Shown here: piece by piece, positions 9,702 through 17,913 of the stretch | Position numbering within the stretch: the stretch's first letter is position 1 | Layout of the letters: each line of letters starts with the position of its first letter | Assembly (NCBI RefSeq): GCF_009789675.1 | Contig: NZ_CP046913.1 | Location: 3,100,001-3,164,000, forward strand | DNA: 64,000 nucleotides | Direction: 5' to 3' | Origin: Paraburkholderia acidisoli | Lineage (GTDB): Bacteria > Pseudomonadota > Gammaproteobacteria > Burkholderiales > Burkholderiaceae | Notes under the pieces: model-generated | The model's input: the letters and a program-made list of their open reading frames with translations, nothing else | Database searches by the model: none | What the model was told of the DNA's origin: nothing | Made by a program: the position numbers and the translations under genes

Positions 9702-9733
9702 AGGTGCCGAGGCGATGCGGCTACGGCGATGGC

Positions 9734-12700
9734 TTAGAAAGTCAGGTACTGGACGTTGGTCGTACCCAAAGCCGCGAGCTGCGCCGAGGTCAGCGACTGC
9801 ACCTGATTGGTCGTCAGGGACGAGAGCTGGTCGGTCGTCAGACCCTGGATCTGCACGGTGTTCAGGCCGGCGACCTGGTTCGTCTTCAGCTCCGTGATAC
9901 CCGTCGTGCCGAGCGCCTGCAGGTTCGTCGTGCCCAGACCGTTCAGCTGGGCCGTCGTCAGCGCGCCGATATCGGACGTCGACGTGGTCAGCTGGACGAC
10001 CTGATCCGTCGTCAGGCTTTGCAGCGTGGCGGCGTTCAGACCCGCGATCTGGCTCGTCTTCAGCGCGGCGACTCCCGTCGTGCCGAGGGCTTGCAGGTTC
10101 GTGGTGCCGAGGCCGTTCAGCTGCGCCGTCGTCAGCGCGCCGAGGTCGGTCGTGCCGAGCGAGCCGATCTGGTCGGTCGTCAGACCTTGCAGCGCGGCGG
10201 TGCTCAGACCGGCGACCTGGTTCGTCTTCAGCGCGGCGATACCCGTCGTGCCGAGGGCTTGCAGGTTCGTCGTGCCCAGACCGTTCAGCTGCGCCGTCGT
10301 CAGCGCGCCGAGATCCGTCGTGCCGAGCGAGCCGATCTGGTCGGTCGTCAGGCCTTGCAGGCTGGCCGTGCTCAGACCCGCGACTTGCGACGTGCTCAGT
10401 GCCGCGACGCCGGTCGTACCGAGCGCCTGCAGGTTAGCCGTGCCCATCGCGTTCAGCTGCGCCGTCGACAGTGCCGAGACTTCCGTCGTCGTCAGCGCCG
10501 CCAGGTTCGTCGTGCCGAGGCCGGCGAGCTGTGCCGTCGTCAGGGCGTGGACGCCCGTCGTGCCCAGCGCGTCGATCTGGTCCGTCGTCAGGTTCTGCAG
10601 CGTAGCCGTCGTCAGACCGGCGACCTGGTTCGTCTTCAGCGCGGCGATACCCGTCGTGCCGAGGGCTTGCAGGTTCGTCGTGCCCAGACCGTTCAGCTGC
10701 GCCGTCGTCAGTGCGCCGAGATCCGTCGCGCCGAGCGAGCCGATCTGGTCCGTCGTCAGGCTTTGCAGCGTAGCGGTGCTCAGACCGGCGACCTGGTTCG
10801 TCTTCAGCGCGGCGATACCCGTCGTGCCGAGGGCTTGCAGGTTCGTCGTGCCGAGGCCGTTCAGCTGCGCCGTCGTGAGCGCGCCGAGGTCGGTCGTGCC
10901 GAGCGAGCCGATCTGATCCGTCGTCAGGCCTTGCAGCGTGGCCGTGCTCAGACCCGCCACCTGGCCGGTCGTCAGGGCGGCGACGCCCGTCGTGCCCAGC
11001 GCTTGCAGGTTGGTCGTGCCCAGACCGTTCAGCTGTGCCGTCGTCAGTGCCGCGACGTCGGTCGTGCCGAGCGAGCCGATCTGGTCGGTCGTCAGGCCTT
11101 GCAGGCTGGCCGTGCTCAGACCCGCCACTTGCGACGTGCTCAGCGCAGCCACGCCGGTCGTGCCGAGGGCTTGCAGGTTAGCCGTGCCCATCGCGTTCAG
11201 CTGCGAGGTGGACAGCGCCGAGACTTCCGTCGTCGTCAGCGCGGCCAGGTTCGTCGTGCCGAGACCCGAGAGCTGTGCCGTGGTCAGCGCGTGGATGTCC
11301 GCCGTGCCCAGCGCGTCGATCTGATCCGTCGTCAGGCTTTGCAGCGTCGCCGTCGTGAGACCGGCGATCTGGTTCGTCTTCAGCGCGGCGATACCCGTCG
11401 TGCCGAGGGCTTGCAGATTCGTCGTGCCCAGACCGTTCAACTGCGCCGTCGTGAGCGCGCCGAGGTCGGTCGTGCCGAGCGAGGCGATCTGATCCGTCGT
11501 CAGGCCTTGCAGCGTGGCCGTATTCAGACCGGCGATCTGGTTCGTCTTCAGCGCGGCGATACCCGTCGTGCCGAGCGCTTGCAGGTTCGTCGTGCCAAGG
11601 CCGTTCAGTTGCGCCGTCGTCAGCGCGGCCACATCCGTCGTGCCGAGCGAGCTGACCTGGTCGGTCGTCAGACCTTGCAGGGCGGCCGTGCTCAGGCCAG
11701 CCACCTGGCCGGTCGTCAGGGCGGCGACGCCCGTCGTGCCCAGCGCTTGCAGGTTGGTCGTGCCGAGGCCGTTCAGCTGGGCCGTCGTCAGGGCGGCGAC
11801 GTCGGTCGTGCCGAGCGAGCCGATCTGGTCGGTCGTCAGGCCTTGCAGGCTGGCCGTGCTCAGACCCGCCACTTGCGACGTGCTCAGCGCAGCCACGCCC
11901 GTCGTGCCGAGGGCTTGCAGGTTAGCCGTGCCCATTGCGTTCAGCTGCGCCGTCGAGAGACCGGTGATTTCGGTCGTCGTCAGGGCCGCCAGGTTCGTCG
12001 TGCCCAGGCCGGCGAGCTGTGCCGTCGTCAGGGCGTGAATGCCCGACGTGCCCAGTGCGTCGATCTGATCCGTGGTCAGGCTTTGCAGCGTAGCCGTCGT
12101 CAGACCGGCGAGCTGGTTCGTCTTCAGCGCGGCGACGCCCGTCGTGCCGAGGGCTTGCAGGTTCGTCGTGCCAAGGCCGTTCAGCTGCGCCGTCGTCAGC
12201 GCGCCGAGGTCGGTCGTGCCGAGCGAGCCGATCTGCTCCGTCGTCAGGCCTTGCAGCGTGGCCGTATTCAGACCCGCCACCTGGTTGGTCTTGAGCGCGG
12301 CGACGCCCGTCGTGCCGAGGGCTTGCAGGTTGGTCGTGCCGAGGCCGTTCAGCTGTGCCGTCGTGAGTGCGGCAACGTCAGTCGTGCCGAGCGAGCCGAC
12401 CTGATCCGTCGTCAGGCCTTGCAGCGCGCCCGTGCTCAGACCCGCCACCTGGCCGGTCGTCAGGGCGGCGACGCCCGTCGTGCCCAGCGCTTGCAGGTTG
12501 GTCGTGCCCAGACCGTTCAGCTGGCCCGTCGTGAGTGCGGCCACGTCGGTCGTGCCGAGCGAGCCGATCTGGTCGGTGGTCAGGCCTTGCAGGCTGGCCG
12601 TGCTCAGGCCGGCGACCTGGGCCGTCGTCAGGGCGGCCACGCCGGTCGTGCCGAGGGCTTGCAGGTTAGCCGTGCCCATCGCGTTCAGCTGCGACGTCGA

Positions 12701-15700
12701 GAGGCCGGTGATTTCCATCGTCGTCAGCGCGGCGAGGTTCGTCGTGCCCATACCCGCGAGCTGCGCCGTCGTCAGGGCGTGGACGCCCGTCGTGCCCAGC
12801 GCGTCGATCTGGTCCGTCGTCAGGTTTTGCAGCGTGGTCGCGCTCAGACCGGCGACCTGGTTCGTCTTCAGCGCGGCGATGCCCGTCGTGCCCAGCGCTT
12901 GCAGGTTCGTCGTGCCGAGGCCGTTCAGCTGCGCCGTCGTCAGCGCGCCGAGGTCGGTCGTGCCGAGCGAGCCGATCTGGTCGGTCGTCAGGCCTTGCAG
13001 CGTAGCCGTGCTCAGACCCGCCACCTGGCTCGTCTTGAGCGCGGCGATACCCGTCGTGCCCAGTGCTTGCAGGTTGGTCGTGCCGAGGCCGTTCAGCTGC
13101 GCCGTCGTCAGCGCGGCAACATCCGTCGTGCCGAGCGAGCCGACCTGGTCGGTCGTCAGGCTTTGCAGCGCGGCCGTGTTCAGACCCGCCACCTGGCCGG
13201 TCGTCAGGGCGGCGACGCCCGTCGTGCCCAGCGCCTGCAGGTTGGTCGTGCCGAGGCCGTTCAGCTGCGCCGTCGTGAGTGCTGCCACGTCGGTCGTGCC
13301 GAGCGAGCCGATCTGGTCCGTCGTCAGGCCTTGCAGCGCTGCCGTGCTCAGACCCGCGACTTGCGCCGTGCTCAGCGCAGCCACGCCGGTCGTGCCGAGC
13401 GCCTGCAGGTTAGCCGTGCCCATCGCGTTCAGCTGCGAGGTGGACAGCGCCGAGACTTCCGTCGTCGTCAGCGCGGCGAGGTTCGTCGTGCCGAGACCGG
13501 CGAGTTGCGCCGTCGTCAGCGCATGGATGCCCGAGGTGCCCAGTGCGTCGATCTGGTCGGTCGTCAGGTTTTGCAGCGTGGCCGTGCTCAGACCCGCGAT
13601 CTGGTTCGTCTTCAGCGCGGCGATACCCGTCGTGCCGAGGGCTTGCAGGTTGGTCGTGCCCAGACCGTTCAGCTGCGCCGTCGTGAGCGCGCCGAGGTCG
13701 GTCGCGCCGAGCGAGCCGATCTGGTCCGTCGTCAGGCCTTGCAGCGTGGCCGTGCTCAGGCCCGCGACCTGGTTCGTCTTCAGCGCGGCGATACCGGTCG
13801 TGCCGAGCGCTTGCAGGTTCGTCGTGCCAAGGCCGTTCAGCTGCGCCGTCGTCAGCGCGGCAACATCCGTCGTGCCGAGCGAGCCGATCTGATCCGTCGT
13901 CAGGCCTTGCAGGCTGGCCGTGCTCAGACCCGCCACTTGCGCCGTGCTCAGCGCAGCCACACCCGTCGTGCCGAGGGCTTGCAGGTTAGCCGTGCCCATT
14001 GCGTTCAGCTGCGCCGTGGACAGCGCCGAGACTTCCGTCGTCGTCAGCGCGGCCAGGTTGGTCGTGCCGAGGCCGGCCAGTTGCGAGGTCGTCAGCGCGT
14101 GGATGCCCGAGGTGCCCAGCGCGTCGATCTGGTCGGTCGTCAGGTTTTGCAGCGAGGCCGTGCTCAGACCCGCGAGCTGGTTCGTGTGCAGCTCCGAGAC
14201 ACCGGTTGTGCCCAGCGCTTGCAGGTTCGTCGTGCCGAGGCCGTTCAGCTGCGCCGTCGTCAGCGCGCCCACGTCGGTCGCGCCCATCGACGTGATCTGG
14301 TCCGTCGTCAGGCTTTGCAGCGTGGCCGTGCTCAGGCCCGCGACCTGGTTCGTCTTCAGCGCGGCGACACCGGTCGTGCCCAGCGCTTGCAGGTTGGTCG
14401 TGCCGAGGCCGTTCAGCTGCGCCGTCGTCAGTGCCGCGACGTCGGTCGTGCCGAGCGAGCCGATCTGGTCGGTCGTCAGGCCTTGCAGCGCGGCCGTGCT
14501 CAGGCCAGCGACCTGGTTCGTCTTCAGTGCCGCGACGCCCGTCGTGCCGAGGGCTTGCAGGTTCGTCGTGCCGAGGCCGTTCAGTTGCGCCGTCGTCAGC
14601 GCGGCAACATCCGTCGTGCCGAGCGAGCCGATCTGGTCCGTCGTCAGGCCTTGCAGGCTGGCCGTGCTCAGGCCGGCGACCTGCGAGGTCGTCAGCGCGG
14701 CGGCGCCCGTCGTGCCCAGCGCCTGCAGGTTAGCCGTGCCCATGGCGTTCAGCTGGGCCGTGGACAGTGCCGTGACTTCCGTCGTCGTCAGGGCGGCGAG
14801 GTTGGTCGTGCCGAGGCCGACCAGTTGCGCCGTCGTCAGCGCGTGGATGCCCGAGGTGCCCAGTGCGTCGATCTGGTCCGTCGTCAGGCTTTGCAGCGCG
14901 GCCGTGCTCAGACCCGCGAGCTGGTTCGTGTGCAGCTCCGAAACCCCGGTCGTGCCCAGCGCTTGCAGGTTGGTCGTGCCGAGGCCGTTCAGCTGCGCCG
15001 TCGTCAGCGCGCCCACTTCGGTCGCGCTCATCGACGTGATCTGGTCGGTGGTCAGACCTTGCAGCGTGGCCGTGCTCAGACCCGCGACCTGGTTCGTCTT
15101 CAGCGCGGCGATGCCGGTCGTGCCGAGCGCCTGCAGGTTGGTCGTGCCGAGGCCGTTCAGCTGCGCCGTCGTCAGCGCGGCCACGTCGGTCGTGCTCAGC
15201 GAGCCGACCTGATCCGTCGACAGGTTCTGCAGGCTGGCCGTGTTCAGGCCGGCGACCTGCGAGGTCGTCAGCACGGAAACGCCCGCGGTGCCGAGCGCCT
15301 GGAGGCTGGTCGCGTTCAGGCCGGACAGTTGCGCCGTGCTCAGCGCCTGCACGTCGGTTTGCAGCGCGCCCAGCGCCTGGATGTTGGTCGTGCCGAGGCT
15401 GTTCAGCTGGCCCGTCGACAGCATCTTGAGCTGGACGGTCTGCAGAACGCCGATCTGGTTGGTGGTCAGGCCGACGAGCGCGTTCGTCGCGAGCGCCGCC
15501 ATCTGGGAGGTCGAGAGATCCTTGATCTGGTCCGTCGTCAAACCGGCCAGCTGCGAGCTGGCCAGATTCGCGACGGCCGCCGTGCTCAGACTCACGATGT
15601 ACGACGCGTTGATCGAGGCGAGCTGACTCGTTTGCAGCTGCGCGATGTCAGCCGTGGTCAGCGCCGCGATATCGGCGGTTCCCATCTGCGAGAACTGCGT

Positions 15701-15754
15701 CGTAGTTAGCGCGCCGACCTGAGCGGGCGACAGCGACGAAATGATGGATGTCAT
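9734..15754 (-). CDS. Giant octapeptide-repeat protein 2 (2006 aa)
   Basis: The chain of about 250 octapeptides is a paralogue of the neighbouring repeat protein and shares its opening (MTSIISSLSPAQVGALTTTQ against MTSSIISSLTAAQVAVLTTS). Apart from a diverged N-terminal third of some 170 residues, units are arranged in blocks of seven octads (start GLTTDQIG, end GLSTAALQ) and blocks of ten octads (start NLTTDQID, containing GIHALTTA and AMGTANLQ). Near the C-terminus a 10-residue unit (QLTTSTSDIG) breaks the phase. The chain ends NVQYLTF. Thr plus Ser make up roughly a quarter to a third of residues. No signal peptide, cysteine or tryptophan is evident. It is the first large gene of the minus-strand unit that ends with GT41. 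Type 1, flagellar-type or other non-Sec export would be needed if it is surface-exposed; this is unproven. Confidence 0.88.
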   Translation of the reverse strand: MTSIISSLSPAQVGALTTTQFSQMGTADIAALTTADIAQLQTSQLASINASYIVSLSTAAVANLASSQLAGLTTDQIKDLSTSQMAALATNALVGLTTNQIGVLQTVQLKMLSTGQLNSLGTTNIQALGALQTDVQALSTAQLSGLNATSLQALGTAGVSVLTTSQVAGLNTASLQNLSTDQVGSLSTTDVAALTTAQLNGLGTTNLQALGTTGIAALKTNQVAGLSTATLQGLTTDQITSMSATEVGALTTAQLNGLGTTNLQALGTTGVSELHTNQLAGLSTAALQSLTTDQIDALGTSGIHALTTAQLVGLGTTNLAALTTTEVTALSTAQLNAMGTANLQALGTTGAAALTTSQVAGLSTASLQGLTTDQIGSLGTTDVAALTTAQLNGLGTTNLQALGTTGVAALKTNQVAGLSTAALQGLTTDQIGSLGTTDVAALTTAQLNGLGTTNLQALGTTGVAALKTNQVAGLSTATLQSLTTDQITSMGATDVGALTTAQLNGLGTTNLQALGTTGVSELHTNQLAGLSTASLQNLTTDQIDALGTSGIHALTTSQLAGLGTTNLAALTTTEVSALSTAQLNAMGTANLQALGTTGVAALSTAQVAGLSTASLQGLTTDQIGSLGTTDVAALTTAQLNGLGTTNLQALGTTGIAALKTNQVAGLSTATLQGLTTDQIGSLGATDLGALTTAQLNGLGTTNLQALGTTGIAALKTNQIAGLSTATLQNLTTDQIDALGTSGIHALTTAQLAGLGTTNLAALTTTEVSALSTSQLNAMGTANLQALGTTGVAALSTAQVAGLSTAALQGLTTDQIGSLGTTDVAALTTAQLNGLGTTNLQALGTTGVAALTTGQVAGLNTAALQSLTTDQVGSLGTTDVAALTTAQLNGLGTTNLQALGTTGIAALKTSQVAGLSTATLQGLTTDQIGSLGTTDLGALTTAQLNGLGTTNLQALGTTGIAALKTNQVAGLSATTLQNLTTDQIDALGTTGVHALTTAQLAGMGTTNLAALTTMEITGLSTSQLNAMGTANLQALGTTGVAALTTAQVAGLSTASLQGLTTDQIGSLGTTDVAALTTGQLNGLGTTNLQALGTTGVAALTTGQVAGLSTGALQGLTTDQVGSLGTTDVAALTTAQLNGLGTTNLQALGTTGVAALKTNQVAGLNTATLQGLTTEQIGSLGTTDLGALTTAQLNGLGTTNLQALGTTGVAALKTNQLAGLTTATLQSLTTDQIDALGTSGIHALTTAQLAGLGTTNLAALTTTEITGLSTAQLNAMGTANLQALGTTGVAALSTSQVAGLSTASLQGLTTDQIGSLGTTDVAALTTAQLNGLGTTNLQALGTTGVAALTTGQVAGLSTAALQGLTTDQVSSLGTTDVAALTTAQLNGLGTTNLQALGTTGIAALKTNQIAGLNTATLQGLTTDQIASLGTTDLGALTTAQLNGLGTTNLQALGTTGIAALKTNQIAGLTTATLQSLTTDQIDALGTADIHALTTAQLSGLGTTNLAALTTTEVSALSTSQLNAMGTANLQALGTTGVAALSTSQVAGLSTASLQGLTTDQIGSLGTTDVAALTTAQLNGLGTTNLQALGTTGVAALTTGQVAGLSTATLQGLTTDQIGSLGTTDLGALTTAQLNGLGTTNLQALGTTGIAALKTNQVAGLSTATLQSLTTDQIGSLGATDLGALTTAQLNGLGTTNLQALGTTGIAALKTNQVAGLTTATLQNLTTDQIDALGTTGVHALTTAQLAGLGTTNLAALTTTEVSALSTAQLNAMGTANLQALGTTGVAALSTSQVAGLSTASLQGLTTDQIGSLGTTDLGALTTAQLNGLGTTNLQALGTTGIAALKTNQVAGLSTAALQGLTTDQIGSLGTTDLGALTTAQLNGLGTTNLQALGTTGVAALKTSQIAGLNAATLQSLTTDQVVQLTTSTSDIGALTTAQLNGLGTTNLQALGTTGITELKTNQVAGLNTVQIQGLTTDQLSSLTTNQVQSLTSAQLAALGTTNVQYLTF
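9990..15226 (-). repeat. Higher-order tandem repeat (24 bp within 168/240 bp within 576/744 bp)
   Basis: The basic 24-bp unit (one octapeptide) is grouped into 168-bp (7-unit) and 240-bp (10-unit) blocks. A diagnostic segment of the 10-unit block (encoding G-I/V-H-A-L) recurs near 10547, 11291, 12035, 12779, 13523, 14099 and 14843, giving steps of 744, 744, 744, 744, 576 and 744 bp. These correspond to 7+7+7+10 or 7+7+10 units. Copies differ mainly at synonymous sites. Confidence 0.9.
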
Positions 15755-15766
15755 GACTTATATCTT

Positions 15767-15940
15767 TTAATTGGTTCCCCGGCCACCGCACTCCGACCCG
15801 ACGCGCTTTGCGTGCAGGGCCATGGCCACCATGCGAGAAACGTCCCGCCCCGTAGTGCTCTCGACGAGCTCCCAGATACCAATGAAATAGTTGAACAGTG
15901 AGGAAACGACTCCCACGCGTCCCGTTTGGGACTCGTTCAT
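15767..15940 (-). CDS. Possible 57-residue peptide ahead of the repeat operon
   Basis: An open frame of 57 codons begins MNESQTGRVGVVSSLF and continues with a hydrophobic stretch NYFIGIWELVES and then GRDVSRMVAMALHAKR. It stops only 12 bases before the ATG of the 2006-residue gene, so translational coupling is possible. GC at third codon positions is about 70 percent, lower than in neighbouring genes, so coding status is uncertain. The AAGGA tract is about 14 bases from the ATG, which is long. If the sigma-28-like promoter just upstream is used, its start point would fall almost on this ATG, so translation would be leaderless or begin at a later ATG (about 15832). Function is unknown. Confidence 0.35.
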   Translation of the reverse strand: MNESQTGRVGVVSSLFNYFIGIWELVESTTGRDVSRMVAMALHAKRVGSECGGRGTN

Positions 15941-15945
15941 CGCTG

Positions 15946-15972
15946 ATAACGGCGTTCCTTACCAAATCTTTA
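15946..15972 (-). promoter_or_regulatory. Sigma-28 (FliA)-like promoter for the repeat operon
   Basis: On the minus strand TAAAGATT (15972-15965) and GCCGTTAT (15953-15946) are separated by exactly 11 bases. The enterobacterial FliA consensus is TAAAGTTT-N11-GCCGATAA, so 13 of 16 positions agree, with the expected spacing. Transcription would begin near 15939, about 185 bases before the 2006-residue gene. Flagellar control is an inference from this match. Confidence 0.5.
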
Positions 15973-16303
15973 GAGATGTTTCAGGGCCAGAAAACCAGGT
16001 GGCCCGCGCGCCGCGGCGCGGCGGCCGCGCAGCACGCGGATCGCCTTATGGAATGGGGCTTTGGAAGAGAGTGAGGACTTACTTGAAAGCGCCGCGCCGC
16101 GTTTTTAAGCGTACGCTGGAAAGCAAGCAAAGAGGCCGCGAGTCCGTAAGCTCTTTGCAGGAAATATCGCCGACGAGCCGCACCGAGGGATGACGGACGC
16201 CGTCCTACACCAGACCCGCAAGCCGAGGCATGCGGGCTATACTTCACGGCGCCTTGCCCGCGCGGGGCCATGTTTCCGCACTCATTTCCGCTCGGGAGCG
16301 AAA

Positions 16304-17107
16304 ATGTCATCCGCCGTGCCCCTGTTTTCCGTCATCGTGCCCACGCACAAGCGGCCCGCCTTGCTGGAGCGCGCGCTCCAGTCGATCAAGTCGCAGCCGG
16401 CCGCCGTGTCCTGCGAGGTCATCGTGGTCGCCGACGAAGCGAATGCCGCCGACGACGAGGTGTGCCGCCGCCTGCTCGGACCGGGCGATCTTCACATTCG
16501 CCGCAACGGGCCGCCGGGCCCTTCCTCGAGCCGCAATCTGGGCCTCGATCTGGCGTCGGGCCGCTATGTCCTGTTTCTCGACGACGACGACGCGTGGCAA
16601 CCCGGTTTCCTCGCGCAGCTCGCGAGTCACCCGGCGATCCTCGCGGACCGCTTCGTGTTTTTCGATTGCACGATCGCCGCCGAAAGCCGCGACGTCACGC
16701 CGCCGCGGTTTCTCTCCGAGCAGGCGCTCGATCTGTCGCAGCGCGTGAACGACCTGATTTACGTGCGCAATCAATTGCCGAACTCGGTGCTCGCCATCCC
16801 GAACCGACTGATCGGCAAGACGCGCTTCGACACGTATATGCGCGCGTACGAAGACTGGGAGTTTCTGCTCGCGCTGCTCGACAAGGAATTGCCGGTCCAC
16901 GTGCCGTTGCAGGGCGTGATCATTTATCAGGCCAAGAACGCGTCGACCGATCATCGCGGCAAGAGCGACGGCGCGCGCGACGTGAACGCGCTGCTCGACT
17001 ATCTGTACGTCTATCGGCGGCATCCCGGTCTCAACGCCTCCGTGCGCGACCAGCGGGTGAATTTCCTGCAACAGCTGGGCGTCGCCGTTGCCGGCGATTT
17101 GCTGTAG
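16304..17107 (+). CDS. GT2-family glycosyltransferase, copy A
   Basis: From the ATG preceded by GGGAGCGAAA the protein has 267 residues. It is a compact GT-A fold enzyme: FSVIVPTHKRPALLERAL at the N-terminus, nucleotide-contacting EVIVVADEA, the acceptor loop GPSSSRNLGLDLASG and the metal-binding DDDDAW near residue 100. A conserved MRAYEDWEFLLALL segment follows near residue 185 and LYVYRRHP near the end. No membrane segment is visible, so a soluble cytoplasmic transferase is likely. It is about two thirds identical by eye to the copy at 17914-18717, from which it is separated by a GT32-like gene 21 bases downstream. The three genes form a plus-strand operon divergent from the repeat proteins. 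Sugar specificity is unknown. Confidence 0.9.
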   Translation: MSSAVPLFSVIVPTHKRPALLERALQSIKSQPAAVSCEVIVVADEANAADDEVCRRLLGPGDLHIRRNGPPGPSSSRNLGLDLASGRYVLFLDDDDAWQPGFLAQLASHPAILADRFVFFDCTIAAESRDVTPPRFLSEQALDLSQRVNDLIYVRNQLPNSVLAIPNRLIGKTRFDTYMRAYEDWEFLLALLDKELPVHVPLQGVIIYQAKNASTDHRGKSDGARDVNALLDYLYVYRRHPGLNASVRDQRVNFLQQLGVAVAGDLL

Positions 17108-17128
17108 TTCCTCATTCACCAACCCACC

Positions 17129-17842
17129 ATGCCTTCCCAATCGTCACAAGACTTCGACGGAATTCAAGGCCGGACCGTATTTTGTCTATGGACCGGCAAT
17201 GAGGTCATGTCGCCCAACCGCATTCAGGCGCTCTGGAGCATCTATAGCCAGACGGGCTGCCCGGTCGCGCTCGTCAACGCGAATACGCTGGAAGAGTGGG
17301 TGTTGCCCGGGCATCCGCTGCATGCCGCGTATCCGTCTCTCAGCGCCACGCACAAAGCCGACTACCTGCGCTGCTACCTGATGCACCACTACGGCGGCGG
17401 CTATACCGACATCAAGATCACCACCAAAAAGTGGCGGCAGTTTTTCGACCTGCTGGAACAGTCCGACAAAATGGCGCTGGGCTATACCGAATTGCCCAAT
17501 GGCGTGGTGCGTCTCGACGGCGAATTCGGCGAACGGCTGCGCCAATCCCACGCCGACCTCATCGGCCTGTGCGCCTTCATCTTCCGCAAGCGTTCGCCGT
17601 TGACCACGGCCTGGCTCGAACGCACCGAAGCGCTGCTGGACGTCAAGCTCGAGGCGCTACAACGCCACCCGGCCGTGCATCCGCAGGATCAGAGCGGCGT
17701 GATCCTGCCCGACGGCACGCCGTCGCCCTATCCGCTGCGCTGGGTCGAGCTGCTCGGCGAAATCCTGCATCCCCTGCTCTACGAATTTCGGGCGGAACTC
17801 CTGCATGCGCCGATTGAACCTTTCTTCGGTTCGTACCGATAA
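17129..17842 (+). CDS. GT32-like (capsular-synthesis type) glycosyltransferase, copy A
   Basis: This 237-residue protein has the hallmark HKADYLRCYLMHHYGGGYTDIK, in which the Tyr-x-Asp-x element replaces the classic DxD of sugar-binding DXD-type transferases (GT32/Caps_synth). The N-terminus VFCLWTGNEVMSPNR fits the first strand of a GT-A domain. The C-terminus ends PIEPFFGSYR. It lies between two GT2 paralogues with short gaps (21 and 71 bases) and has a close paralogue at 23228-23944. It probably adds one sugar of the island's glycan; donor and acceptor cannot be read from sequence. The ribosome-binding site is weak. Confidence 0.85.
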   Translation: MPSQSSQDFDGIQGRTVFCLWTGNEVMSPNRIQALWSIYSQTGCPVALVNANTLEEWVLPGHPLHAAYPSLSATHKADYLRCYLMHHYGGGYTDIKITTKKWRQFFDLLEQSDKMALGYTELPNGVVRLDGEFGERLRQSHADLIGLCAFIFRKRSPLTTAWLERTEALLDVKLEALQRHPAVHPQDQSGVILPDGTPSPYPLRWVELLGEILHPLLYEFRAELLHAPIEPFFGSYR

Positions 17843-17913
17843 AGCACGCTGAGGCCGCCGCCGGACGCGACCGCACGCGCCTCGCCGCGCCCCTTTTCCG
17901 CGAAGGAATCACG

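Larger units (their letters stand above)
15755..16303. other. Divergent intergenic region of the island
   Basis: This 549-base gap separates the minus-strand repeat operon from the plus-strand glycosyltransferases. It holds the candidate 57-residue frame, the sigma-28-like site, an imperfect inverted repeat GTCCCGTTTGGGAC (15919-15932) and, towards the plus-strand gene, a -10-like TATACT (16238-16243) without a convincing -35. A GCTGATAA on the plus strand (15942-15949) resembles a FliA -10 but lacks a matching -35. Confidence 0.6.

Noticed and set aside
9704..15709. 2001-codon plus-strand open frame rich in Arg/Gln opposite the giant repeat gene
   Set aside because: It is the antisense of the 24-bp octad periodicity: a stop-free antisense frame is inherited by every copy. 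Composition (R, Q, A, V) is unnatural and there is no ribosome-binding site. The same applies to 5349-9416.
5049..15754. CRISPR array or VNTR non-coding DNA
   Set aside because: The regular spacing is 24 bp and fully in frame without unique spacers; the sequence is coding.
5049..15754. TAL-effector-like DNA-binding repeats (LTTAQVAAL resembles LTPEQVVAIA)
   Set aside because: The unit is 8 residues, not 33-35, and no hypervariable di-residue code is apparent; the likeness is limited to a helix N-cap motif.
15891..16193. 100-codon plus-strand frame in the divergent region
   Set aside because: Arg-rich, no ribosome-binding site, and overlaps the candidate promoter; likely chance.
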